In this document: positions 33,922 to 42,841 of the stretch, in pieces
Layout: each line of letters begins with the position of its first letter
Position numbering within the stretch: position 1 is the first letter of the stretch
NCBI GenBank assembly: GCA_023412275.1
Contig: JAEYNY010000099.1
Location: 1-64,000 of the forward strand
Direction: 5' to 3'
Length of the DNA stretch: 64,000 nt
From: Bacillota bacterium
Lineage (GTDB): Bacteria > Bacillota > Clostridia > Acetivibrionales > DSM-1351
Notes under the pieces: model-generated
What the model was told of the DNA's origin: nothing
Databases searched by the model: none
Seen by the model: the letters and a program-made list of their open reading frames with translations, nothing else
Made by a program: the position numbers and the translations under genes

Positions 33922-35499
33922 ATGAAGAAGATTTTTGTATTGTTTCTTGCGGTTTTGATGATTGTATCTAGCTTAGCGGCTTGTGGACAGAGCAGTAATT
34001 CCACTCCAAGTAACACCTCAACAGCAGGTACAGCAACTGGGGCGAAAGCTCTTGATGGAGAGAAGCCGGAACTCAAGTACCTTGGCTATAACGTCAGCTT
34101 TGATCCTAACACTGACGGCATGGCAAAAATCTATGAAGAGAAAACCGGTTACAAAGTAAAGTACAACGTACTTCCGGCTGAAAATGCAGATGAAAAGCTA
34201 CTTATGGAAGTTGCATCCGGCGCTGATTATGATGTCCTTCAGGTAAGTGTTTCGCAGTTCCAAACGCTACTCTCACAAGGTGCATTGAAACCCCTTTCAG
34301 ATTTGCTTAATCAGTATGGTCAGGATGTCCTCAAAGGTGTAAATGAAGATTCCTGGAAGGCTTGTTCAGGTTCAGATGGTAAAATCTACGGTATTCCTTA
34401 CAAATATCCATACCCAACTGAAGTAACAACGTTCATGGTAGCAAGAATGGACTTGATGAAAGCAGCTGGTATTAATGAACTCCCAAAAACAATAGACGAA
34501 TTCTATAACACCCTTGTTACTCTTAAAAAGTTTTATGGAGATAAATACATTATCTTCACCGGTCCTTTCCGTGCTGCTTCAGAAGCATCAGTTAACTGGG
34601 ATATCCCACAGAGTATCACTTCTGCATTTGGTATCTATAATGACTGGATGGTTGATGAAAACGGTAAAGTTTACTACATGACCGAACATAAGAATTTCCC
34701 TAAAATGATTGAATTCATGCAAAAATTGTCAAACGAGGGACTTATAGACCGTGATTGGGCGGTTAACAACACAACCACGGTAAATGAGAAATTATCTGCA
34801 GGAAAAGCAATAATTGCAGCTTCAAACCGTGTTGGTGTTGCTGTTACTACTCCAATAATGACAGGTAAAGAAGGTTTAGGCCTTAAGAACGAAGATCTTG
34901 GTTATATAGGTGCACTGGCAGGCTCTGACGGCACTTGCAAATATATGAAGACTGAGGCAATTAATCAGGTAACCTGTATATTGAAGAGTTCCAAGAAGGC
35001 TGAGCATGTTATTAACTGGATTAACGTTAAGCAACAAAATCAGCTCTACTTGAATATCGGTGTTGAAGGTACACACTTTACCTATGATACTGATGGTTCC
35101 ATAAAACCGATTAACCCTATCTTTGCAGAAGAACGCGGTAATTCCTACTGGTACCTTAACAGTACAAACGAGGAAGAGTTTGCAAAACAGTGGCCTTCCC
35201 GTGTTAGAAAAAGTGATGCAATGTGGGCTGCATTCGATGCAGTTACTAACAAAGCAAACAAAGAAACACCTAATATTTTTGTAGATAATACTTTCGCATT
35301 CATGCCTTCGTTGGAGAATTACTCAAAATTTAATCAGTCATTATTTAAGGCTACCAGCGACTTTACCCTACAGCTGATTGGTGGAACTAAGAAAATTGGT
35401 GACCTTAAAACCTTCCAGTCAGACTGGGCAAATAGTGGCGGAGAGAAGATAAGAACAGAAATGCAGAATTGGTATAACGAGTTCTACGGTAAAAAGTAA
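33922..35499 (+). CDS. ABC importer substrate-binding lipoprotein, LplA/YtcQ type
   Basis: This 525-residue lipoprotein has a signal peptide ending in the lipobox LAAC with Cys21 as the lipidated residue, followed by a Ser/Thr-rich tether. The mature part is a large type of extracellular solute-binding protein found with LplB/LplC permeases. It should capture the substrate of the locus at the cell surface. The ligand cannot be read from sequence; relatives bind oligosaccharides or unusual sugars. AAAAGGAGG precedes the start. Confidence 0.9.
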   Translation: MKKIFVLFLAVLMIVSSLAACGQSSNSTPSNTSTAGTATGAKALDGEKPELKYLGYNVSFDPNTDGMAKIYEEKTGYKVKYNVLPAENADEKLLMEVASGADYDVLQVSVSQFQTLLSQGALKPLSDLLNQYGQDVLKGVNEDSWKACSGSDGKIYGIPYKYPYPTEVTTFMVARMDLMKAAGINELPKTIDEFYNTLVTLKKFYGDKYIIFTGPFRAASEASVNWDIPQSITSAFGIYNDWMVDENGKVYYMTEHKNFPKMIEFMQKLSNEGLIDRDWAVNNTTTVNEKLSAGKAIIAASNRVGVAVTTPIMTGKEGLGLKNEDLGYIGALAGSDGTCKYMKTEAINQVTCILKSSKKAEHVINWINVKQQNQLYLNIGVEGTHFTYDTDGSIKPINPIFAEERGNSYWYLNSTNEEEFAKQWPSRVRKSDAMWAAFDAVTNKANKETPNIFVDNTFAFMPSLENYSKFNQSLFKATSDFTLQLIGGTKKIGDLKTFQSDWANSGGEKIRTEMQNWYNEFYGKK

Positions 35500-35519
35500 A
35501 TGCATAGCTAGTGATATTA

Positions 35520-35550
35520 TTTGTAGCAGTCCCAATGGGGCTGCTACAAA
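35520..35550 (+). terminator. Hairpin after the binding-protein gene
   Basis: TTTGTAGCAG and CTGCTACAAA, extended by CCC/GGG, form a strong hairpin with no long T run. It may be a partial terminator that lets the downstream FAD genes be expressed at lower level. Confidence 0.6.
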
Positions 35551-35584
35551 ACTAAATAAAGAAATATAGATAAGGAGAAAGCGT

Positions 35585-36958
35585 ATGAGTAAAATTAATT
35601 ATACAAAAGAACTTCCTGTTTATCGTGATATAGATGTTCTTGTTGTTGGTGCAGGCCCTGCAGGTATTGGTGCAGCTATATGTGCAGCAAGAAACGGTGC
35701 AAAGACGTTAGTAATTGAAGATTCCGGCTGCGTGGGAGGACAGGCTACTAACGGTTTGGTTGGCCCTTTTATGACTGTATATGATGCAAAGAGCGAAAAG
35801 CAGATTATAAAAGGTATTTTTGAAGAAATAGTAAATCGCATGGTTGAAATGGGTGGTGCTATTCAGCCCAGTGAAGTGAGGTCCAGAACATCTCATGCAG
35901 GATTCTATAAAATTGGTCATGACCATGTTGGCCCCTTTGACCATGAGGCATTAAAAATGGTTGCTTCAGACATGATTCAAGAAGCCGGTGCAGAACTTCT
36001 CTTGCACACCCAGTTTATAGATGTACTAAAAGAAGATGACAAGATTGTTGGAGTGGTGATTGCTAATAAATCGGGAATGTCCGTTATACGTGCAAAAGTT
36101 ATAATCGACTGTTCAGGTGATGCAGATGTAGCAGCAAGGTCTGGAGTTAAATATGAACTGGGTAACATAAACGATGGCAACATGCAGCCGGCGACTATGT
36201 TTTTTAGAGTTTGCAATGTTGATTCAGAAAGATTGAAGGCACATATTAAGGAACATGAAGATGAGATTCGTCCTTTTTATGGCCCGTTCAGCTGGCTAAT
36301 CAGGGAAAAGCAGGAGGAATGGGGAGATGTCCCTCGTGCAGAGGTATGCCTTTTTGAAAGTCCTGAACCCGGTGAATATCGTTTAAATGTAACCCGAATT
36401 TTAGATATTGATGGAACCAATGCCGAGGATCTGACAAAAGCTGAATTAATCGGTATGAAGCAGGTTCATAAAGTATTCGATTTTATGAAGAAATACGCTG
36501 TTGGTTTTGAGAATGCAAAGTTTATGGGTACAGCTGCCAGAATAGGAATTCGGGAAACTCGTCATATTGAAGGCTTGTACAAACTGACATCAGAGGATGT
36601 TATAAATTGCCGTGTCCCTGAAAACTCCATTGCTGTTCTGGCAACAAATATGGATACTCACAATAAGAGCGACCCGGGTGGAACCTATTATACCTTAGAA
36701 AAAGGCCCTTACTTTGGTGTACCATACACTTGTTTGGTACCAAAGGGTGTAAGTAATCTTCTTGTAGCAGGTCGTGCTCTCTCAGCTGATGCCATAGCCG
36801 GTTCAGCTACCCGTATGATACCTTGCTGTATTGTATTCGGTCAGGCGGCTGGAACTGCAGCGGCATTAGCTATAAAGGAAGATAAGCTTCCGGCTTCTAT
36901 TGATGTAAACAAGCTTCGTACAAAATTGAAAGAGCAAGGTGCATTTTTAGGTGACTAA
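35585..36958 (+). CDS. FAD-dependent oxidoreductase (PF12831 type), copy C
   Basis: This 457-residue flavoprotein has the FAD motif VLVVGAGPAGIGAA, the DCSGDADVAARSG loop, the IGIRETRHI segment and the C-terminal TRMIPCCIVFGQAAG. It is closest in layout and length to copy B of the divergent operon, including the region DHVGPFDHEALK near residues 115-126. It starts the enzymatic part of the rightward operon, 85 bases after the binding-protein gene, with its own AAGGAG site. Substrate unknown. Confidence 0.85.
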   Translation: MSKINYTKELPVYRDIDVLVVGAGPAGIGAAICAARNGAKTLVIEDSGCVGGQATNGLVGPFMTVYDAKSEKQIIKGIFEEIVNRMVEMGGAIQPSEVRSRTSHAGFYKIGHDHVGPFDHEALKMVASDMIQEAGAELLLHTQFIDVLKEDDKIVGVVIANKSGMSVIRAKVIIDCSGDADVAARSGVKYELGNINDGNMQPATMFFRVCNVDSERLKAHIKEHEDEIRPFYGPFSWLIREKQEEWGDVPRAEVCLFESPEPGEYRLNVTRILDIDGTNAEDLTKAELIGMKQVHKVFDFMKKYAVGFENAKFMGTAARIGIRETRHIEGLYKLTSEDVINCRVPENSIAVLATNMDTHNKSDPGGTYYTLEKGPYFGVPYTCLVPKGVSNLLVAGRALSADAIAGSATRMIPCCIVFGQAAGTAAALAIKEDKLPASIDVNKLRTKLKEQGAFLGD

Positions 36959-36976
36959 ACATAGGGGGATACAGAC

Positions 36977-38284
36977 ATGAGTTTTGAATCAGTATCATAT
37001 CAGAAATCTTTAGAGGTAGCAGCACATTTTGACGTTGTTGTCATTGGCTCCGGCCCTGCCGGTATTTGTGCAGCTGTTTCAGCGGCTCGAATGGGGGCAA
37101 AAACCGCATTAATTGAGCGTTATGGTACCCTAGGAGGTAATTTGACAAATGGTGCGGTTGCACCAATTCTCGGAAGTGTATCAAAAGGAACATTGCGTGA
37201 TGAGCTTATTGTGCGTCTGGGTGTTCCGGACAGCGACGAAACAGGTGAAACTCAACAAACACACGATTTTGAAAAAGCAAAACGCGTTCTTATAGATTTT
37301 GCACATGAAGCAGGTGTTAAGATATATTTACAAACCCCTGTTGTGGATACAATAACAGATGGTAAAAAGCTTACAGGTATTGTCATTTCTCAGAAAACAG
37401 GTATGAAGGTCATTCGGGCAAAAGCCTTTATTGATGCTTCCGGCGACGGTGATGTTGCATATTTTGCAGGTGCTGAATATGAAATGGGACGTGAAGAGGA
37501 TTCACTCTTACAACCTGTTACTTTGATGTTCCGTTTGCAGGGTGTTGAGGAAGATGCACTAACTTGTATAGGTGAACTTGACCATGTTACTTACAAGGGT
37601 GAAAGATTTCTTGATTATACAACCAGACTTTGCAACGAAGGACATTTACCTCCTAATGCAGCGTCAGTACGTTCATTTCGTACTTCAGTTCCCGGTGAGC
37701 GTGTTATAAACACAACACAATCAAACGGTGTTTCTGCACTGTTAAGCGATGATTTGGAAAGAGCGGAAATTGATTTACGTGCCCAGATTGATGCTGTAAC
37801 TGATTTTCTGCGAAAGTATGTTGATGGTTATCAGAATTGTTTTGTAAAGAGTACTGCAAATACATTGGGAGTTCGTGAAACTCGTCGCTTTATCGGTCAA
37901 TATATGCTTCAGGATTCAGACCTTCGTACAGGAAGAAGATTTGAAGATGTTGTTGTTCACAAAGCAAGCTTTATAGTAGACATTCATAATCCGGCAGGCA
38001 GTGCACAGGCTGAAGGAGTGCCGGAGGAAGTAATCCCCTATGATATTCCGCTGCGCAGTTTGATCCCAAAAAGCTTGGACGGTTTAGTACTTGCCGGCAG
38101 ATGTATTTCTGGTACACACCGTGCACATGCTTCATATCGAGTTATGTCAATCTGTATGGCCATAGGTGAGGCAGCCGGCATAGCAGCTGCATTAGCGGCA
38201 CAGAAGAATATAGAACCTCGTGAAGTTGATTTCCAGGATGTGCATAAAGTTTTGGGTGAACGGGGAGTTGAGCTTTTCCATTGA
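36977..38284 (+). CDS. FAD-dependent oxidoreductase (PF12831 type), copy D
   Basis: This 435-residue paralogue has the FAD motif VVVIGSGPAGICAA, DASGDGDVAYFAG, LGVRETRRF and the C-terminal SYRVMSICMAIGEAAG. It is shorter than copies A-C by about 22 residues, mainly before residue 120. It lies 18 bases after copy C and is clearly cotranscribed. Its details (DASGDGD, RETRRF, IGEAAG) are shared with copy A, which suggests that copies A/D and B/C are two matched pairs. Confidence 0.85.
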   Translation: MSFESVSYQKSLEVAAHFDVVVIGSGPAGICAAVSAARMGAKTALIERYGTLGGNLTNGAVAPILGSVSKGTLRDELIVRLGVPDSDETGETQQTHDFEKAKRVLIDFAHEAGVKIYLQTPVVDTITDGKKLTGIVISQKTGMKVIRAKAFIDASGDGDVAYFAGAEYEMGREEDSLLQPVTLMFRLQGVEEDALTCIGELDHVTYKGERFLDYTTRLCNEGHLPPNAASVRSFRTSVPGERVINTTQSNGVSALLSDDLERAEIDLRAQIDAVTDFLRKYVDGYQNCFVKSTANTLGVRETRRFIGQYMLQDSDLRTGRRFEDVVVHKASFIVDIHNPAGSAQAEGVPEEVIPYDIPLRSLIPKSLDGLVLAGRCISGTHRAHASYRVMSICMAIGEAAGIAAALAAQKNIEPREVDFQDVHKVLGERGVELFH

Positions 38285-38342
38285 CTTGTCTCTTTAGCGA
38301 TAATTTTAGCCATATAATTATTGAGCACTGCAAGGAGGATTT

Positions 38343-39638
38343 ATGTTTATTAATGAAAACGAAAAAAAAATTCAAGTTATAGATAGCTACGATGTAATTG
38401 TATGTGGAGGCGGACCCTCCGGTATTATTGCAGCAATTGCTGCAGCTAGAAACGGTGCAAAGACATTATTGATTGAACGTTATGGATTTGTAGGAGGTAT
38501 GGCATCAAGTGCCCTTGTAACTCCTATTAGTATATTCAAAAAAAAGAAAAAGCTAATTATTGATGGAATCCCTTTCGAGCTAATGAAGAGAATAAGTGAT
38601 TTGAATGGGGCTGACGTTACACAAGATAGCGGAAATGTTCCTGTAGATGATGAGATGTTCAAACTGGCAGCTCAGCAATTACTCTTAGAAAGTGGTGTTA
38701 CGCTGCTATATCATACTTATTTTTCAGATTGTGTTATGACAGATGGGAAGGTTAGTCATGTAATTGTACAGAACAAGGCTGGACGGGTCGCATATGAATG
38801 TAAGGCTGCCATTGACTGTACAGGTGATGCAGATCTGGTTCGGGCAGCGGGATTTGAAACTACCAAGGAAACCAAGCTCCAGCCTGCGTCTCTCTGGTTT
38901 CAACTTGGAGGTGTAGATACTGATGCACTTAAAGATTTATTTGTTGATGCTGTAGATGAAAAAATGCCAATCAGTGCAGAAATACGAGGAAGATTGAGTG
39001 AGCTTAACCAAAAAGGCGAGATGCCAATATTTGGAGGGCCATGGATAAGCAGGCATTTCCGAGATGGTATAGTTACTATTAATTTGTTGCGTGAAAGCAC
39101 TGATGCAAGCTCTCCTGAACAATTTACAAGGACTGAATGCAGCTTGCGAGAAAATCTGTTTAAAGTAATAAATATTATGCGTGAGAATTTTCCAGCCTTT
39201 AAAGATTGTTGGCTTCTAAAATCGGGAACACAGTCCGGCGTACGTGAAACCTACCGTATTGCCGGAATGTATAAGATGACAGCAGATGATGTACTCAATC
39301 CAAAGCAATTTACGGACACTATTGCAAAGGGAACTCATGTTATAGATATTCATAAGCCAGATAGTATCGAACAGGACTGCATTAGTTTAAAACAGGAATA
39401 CAATATACCCTATGGTGTACTCGTCCCTGTAAACAGTAACAACCTGATTACTGCAGGACGCTGCGTATGTGCCGATAACTCTGCTTTCGGTTCAATACGA
39501 GTTATGGCAACCTGTATGGCAATGGGGCAGGCGGCAGGTACGGCTGCAGCTATTAGTGTAAAGAATAATTGCTCCATGAGTAAAATGGATACTGAGCTTC
39601 TGGTGAAAAAATTGAAAGAACAGGGTGCTATTATTTAA
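38343..39638 (+). CDS. FAD-dependent oxidoreductase (PF12831 type), copy E
   Basis: This 431-residue paralogue is the most divergent of the five. The FAD motif VIVCGGGPSGIIAA and the C-terminal SIRVMATCMAMGQAAG are intact, but the conserved RETR segment reads RETYR. It has a distinctive basic insertion, IFKKKKKLI, near residues 70-78. AAGGAGG precedes the ATG. Position and spacing place it in the same operon. A substrate different from the other copies is likely. Confidence 0.85.
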   Translation: MFINENEKKIQVIDSYDVIVCGGGPSGIIAAIAAARNGAKTLLIERYGFVGGMASSALVTPISIFKKKKKLIIDGIPFELMKRISDLNGADVTQDSGNVPVDDEMFKLAAQQLLLESGVTLLYHTYFSDCVMTDGKVSHVIVQNKAGRVAYECKAAIDCTGDADLVRAAGFETTKETKLQPASLWFQLGGVDTDALKDLFVDAVDEKMPISAEIRGRLSELNQKGEMPIFGGPWISRHFRDGIVTINLLRESTDASSPEQFTRTECSLRENLFKVINIMRENFPAFKDCWLLKSGTQSGVRETYRIAGMYKMTADDVLNPKQFTDTIAKGTHVIDIHKPDSIEQDCISLKQEYNIPYGVLVPVNSNNLITAGRCVCADNSAFGSIRVMATCMAMGQAAGTAAAISVKNNCSMSKMDTELLVKKLKEQGAII

Positions 39639-39665
39639 TTAACATAAACGGAAGGGAGATGCGCT

Positions 39666-40745
39666 ATGAGCAATGTGCCAAAAACAATGAAAGCTTTAGT
39701 GGCCTATGGAAAAGGGGATTACCGTTTTGAAACAAATTATCCTACCCCTGAATGTGGTCCAGATGATATCATCATTAAAACAGAAGGTTGCGGTGTTTGT
39801 GCAAGTGACCTGAAATGCCAGCATGGAGCAGCTATGTATTGGGGTGGTGATAACCAACCGGCATGGGTAGAACCACCATTTATTCCGGGACATGAATTTT
39901 TAGGTCATGTTGTTGAAGTAGGCATAAACGTAAAGGACTTTCATATTGGAGAGAGAATTATAGCAGATCAGATTGTCCCATGCGGAGAGTGCAAATACTG
40001 CAAAACAGGTAGGTATTGGATGTGTCAGCCCCATGCAATTTTTGGTTTTCAAAAAGGTAACAACGGAGGTATGGCTGAATATGTAAGATTCCCTAAAACC
40101 TGCGTGATTTCAAAAGTACCTGAAGAAATACCTCTTAGCGCTGCTCTGTTAATTGAACCTTATGGATGTTCCAAACACGCAGTAGACAGAGCTCAAATTC
40201 GCAATGATGATGTTGTAGTTATTTCCGGTGCAGGAACTCTTGGTCTTGGTATGATCACATATGCAAGGATGCAAAATCCTCAAAAACTAATAGTACTTGA
40301 TATGGTTGATGGGCGTCTGGAAAAAGCAAAAGAATTTGGCGCAGATATAGTTTGGAACCCATCAAAGGTTAACGTTGTGGAAGAAATTATGAAGCTGACC
40401 GAAGGTTACGGCTGTGATATTTATATTGAAGCTACAGGCCACCCATCTAGCGTTATCCAAGGGCTTAACATGATAAGAAAATTAGGACGATTTGTGGAAT
40501 TCAGTGTATTTGGAGAACCAACTACCCTAGACTGGTCAATAATTGGTGACAGAAAGGAGCTTGATTTACTTGGCTCCCACTTAAGCCCATATTGCTACCC
40601 ATTTGTAATTGAAAATATCAAAAATGGTAATTTAAAAACAAATGGGCTTGTTTCAAAGACCTTTACAATTGAAGAATGGGAAACAGCCTTTGAATACGCT
40701 TCTGGTAAATATGGTGATTTTAAAGTTGCAATTACCTTTAAATAA
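39666..40745 (+). CDS. Zinc alcohol dehydrogenase, erythritol/L-threitol dehydrogenase-like
   Basis: This 359-residue medium-chain dehydrogenase has catalytic zinc ligands in GVCASD and PGHE, four structural zinc cysteines (CGECKYCKTGRYWMC), and the NAD site GAGTLGLG. Long stretches (CQHGAAMYWGG, EQIVPC-like, FVEFSVFGEPTTLDWSIIGD) match erythritol/L-threitol dehydrogenases as I recall them; these oxidise a polyol at a secondary alcohol to a ketose. It is the first of three dehydrogenase genes in the operon. The real substrate may be a longer polyol. Confidence 0.8.
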   Translation: MSNVPKTMKALVAYGKGDYRFETNYPTPECGPDDIIIKTEGCGVCASDLKCQHGAAMYWGGDNQPAWVEPPFIPGHEFLGHVVEVGINVKDFHIGERIIADQIVPCGECKYCKTGRYWMCQPHAIFGFQKGNNGGMAEYVRFPKTCVISKVPEEIPLSAALLIEPYGCSKHAVDRAQIRNDDVVVISGAGTLGLGMITYARMQNPQKLIVLDMVDGRLEKAKEFGADIVWNPSKVNVVEEIMKLTEGYGCDIYIEATGHPSSVIQGLNMIRKLGRFVEFSVFGEPTTLDWSIIGDRKELDLLGSHLSPYCYPFVIENIKNGNLKTNGLVSKTFTIEEWETAFEYASGKYGDFKVAITFK

Positions 40746-40762
40746 AAAAGGAGGGTTATATC

Positions 40763-41773
40763 GTGAAAGCTTTTTTTATTGAAAAACCCAATTTGGGTAT
40801 AGTACGAGATGCTGAAATACCTGTTCCTGCAGATGATGAGATATTGCTTGAGGTTAAGGCCGCAGGTGTTTGTGGTACTGACGTTCACATATATAAGGGT
40901 GAATATTTTGGAAGCTACCCAAGAATTCCGGGTCATGAATTTTCTGGAATAGTAGCAGGCGTTGGAAAAAATGTTACTAAGTTTAAGGTTGGACAACATG
41001 TTGCAGCAGATCCGAACATTTTCTGTGAATCATGTGATGCATGTAAGGAAAATCGTCAGAACTTCTGCTCAGATATGGAAGTTGTGGGTGTTACAAGACA
41101 CGGAGCCTTTGCCCAGTACCTAACTGTACCTGAGCGTTGTGCTTTTGATGTTTCGGGACTAACCTTTACTGAGGCCTCAATGGTAGAACCCTTGTCATGT
41201 GTGGTTTATGGACAGGAAAAGGCAGGTATACCGTTAGGAGCTTCGGTGCTTATATTTGGTGCAGGACCAATAGGGCTTATGCATTCTCAGCTTGCTGCGA
41301 TTAATGGTGCGGCAAGTGTTACCGTTGTTGATTTATTTGAGGATAAGCTTGCTTTAGCAAAAAAACTTGGAGCAGACTACACCTACACATCAAAGGAATT
41401 TGAAAAGCTTGGACTGGTCAATTCCTTTGAAGTTGTTATTGATTGTACCGGTGTACCGAAAGTTATAGAGGGCGAAATAAAATATGTAAAGGACACGGGA
41501 ACAATACTTTTCTTTGGTGTATGTCCTGACAATAGTCAGATTTCAATAAATCCTTATGAAGTGTTTAAGCGAGAACTGAAGCTTTGTGGGAGCTTTGCAC
41601 TCAAAAAAACTTTTGGAAAAGCAGTTGCTTTTGCGAAAAGCGGTAAAATTAATTTGACAGGCCTTGTAGATAAGAAGCTTTTATTGGATGATGCACCTAG
41701 ACTTTTTGAGGACATAGTATCCGGCAATTCAGGGCTAAAAACTATTTTTTACCCCAATGGAATTGAAATTTAA
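40763..41773 (+). CDS. Zinc-dependent polyol dehydrogenase-like protein, second copy
   Basis: This 336-residue medium-chain dehydrogenase has catalytic zinc residues in GVCGTDVH and PGHEF, the structural site CESCDACKENRQNFC, and the NAD motif GAGPIGLM. It resembles arabitol or sorbitol dehydrogenases. It lies 17 bases after the previous gene and starts at an ATG preceded by AGGAGG. It probably carries out a related polyol/ketose redox step, but I cannot assign a substrate. Confidence 0.82.
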   Translation: MKAFFIEKPNLGIVRDAEIPVPADDEILLEVKAAGVCGTDVHIYKGEYFGSYPRIPGHEFSGIVAGVGKNVTKFKVGQHVAADPNIFCESCDACKENRQNFCSDMEVVGVTRHGAFAQYLTVPERCAFDVSGLTFTEASMVEPLSCVVYGQEKAGIPLGASVLIFGAGPIGLMHSQLAAINGAASVTVVDLFEDKLALAKKLGADYTYTSKEFEKLGLVNSFEVVIDCTGVPKVIEGEIKYVKDTGTILFFGVCPDNSQISINPYEVFKRELKLCGSFALKKTFGKAVAFAKSGKINLTGLVDKKLLLDDAPRLFEDIVSGNSGLKTIFYPNGIEI

Positions 41774-41791
41774 TTAAATGGAGGATATTAT

Positions 41792-42814
41792 ATGTTACGT
41801 GCAATTATGACGAAACCTGGTAAAATTATATTTGAGGATGTTTTGGTTCCATTGGTAGAAGATAATAAAGTATTAATTAAAATGGCAAGAATAGGCGTAT
41901 GCGGCTCTGATATGCATGTTTATCACGGAAAACACCCGTATACCTCATATCCGGTTGTTCAAGGGCATGAAGTAACAGCGGTTGTAGAAAAGTGTGGTGC
42001 CGGAGTTGTAGATTTTGCTCCGGGGGATAAAGTAACTGTTCAGCCGCAAGTATTTTGTGGTGAGTGTGCAATGTGCAGAGAAGGAGATTATCATATTTGT
42101 GAGAGTCTTAAGGTAATGGGATTTCAAACAGAGGGTATGGCAGCAGAATACTTCCTGGTAGACCAATCAAAGCTTGTACACATACCCGATAACCTGGATC
42201 TTGATTCCGGAGCACTGATAGAGCCTGTTGCTGTTGGTATTCATGCGGTAAGAAGATTAGGAAATGTAAAAGGCAAAAAAGTATTGGTATTTGGGGCAGG
42301 TCCTATTGGAAATCTCACAGCTCAATCTGCAAAAGCAATGGGTGCGGAAAGTGTTATGATAACTGATTTAAGTGATTTTAGAATTCAAAAAGCTGTAGAG
42401 TGCGGTATAGATTTCTGTGTTAACACAGCAAAGGAAGATTTAAAGGAAGCAGTTTTAAAGAATTTTGGTAAAGATGGCGCCGATGCAATATTTGAATGTA
42501 TCGGGATTCAACCTACAATGGATCAGGCTGTATCCATAGCCAGAAAAGGTACTACAATAATGGTAGTGGGAGTATTTGGTGATATACCAAGGGTAGATCT
42601 TGGGCTTGTACAAGACAGAGAACTTACTTTGCGTGGTACTCTTATGTATAAAAGAGAAGATTTTGATGATGCAATAAGATTCATGGCTGATAAGAAAATT
42701 GTAGTAACACCACTTATATCACGTCATTTTGCATTTAAAGATTATCTTAAGGCATATGAATTTATTGAAGAATCTAAGGATTTAGCTATGAAGATTTTAA
42801 TCGACATATTCTAA
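41792..42814 (+). CDS. Zinc-dependent dehydrogenase, L-idonate/sorbitol type, third copy
   Basis: This 340-residue medium-chain dehydrogenase has GVCGSDMH and QGHE catalytic zinc residues, the structural site CGECAMCREGDYHIC, and the NAD motif GAGPIGNL. It is closest in pattern to L-idonate 5-dehydrogenase and sorbitol dehydrogenase groups. GGAGG precedes the ATG. With the two preceding genes it gives the operon three parallel polyol/ketose oxidoreductases of different subfamilies. Confidence 0.82.
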   Translation: MLRAIMTKPGKIIFEDVLVPLVEDNKVLIKMARIGVCGSDMHVYHGKHPYTSYPVVQGHEVTAVVEKCGAGVVDFAPGDKVTVQPQVFCGECAMCREGDYHICESLKVMGFQTEGMAAEYFLVDQSKLVHIPDNLDLDSGALIEPVAVGIHAVRRLGNVKGKKVLVFGAGPIGNLTAQSAKAMGAESVMITDLSDFRIQKAVECGIDFCVNTAKEDLKEAVLKNFGKDGADAIFECIGIQPTMDQAVSIARKGTTIMVVGVFGDIPRVDLGLVQDRELTLRGTLMYKREDFDDAIRFMADKKIVVTPLISRHFAFKDYLKAYEFIEESKDLAMKILIDIF

Positions 42815-42841
42815 ATAATTATAATTGAAAGTTGGTGAAAT

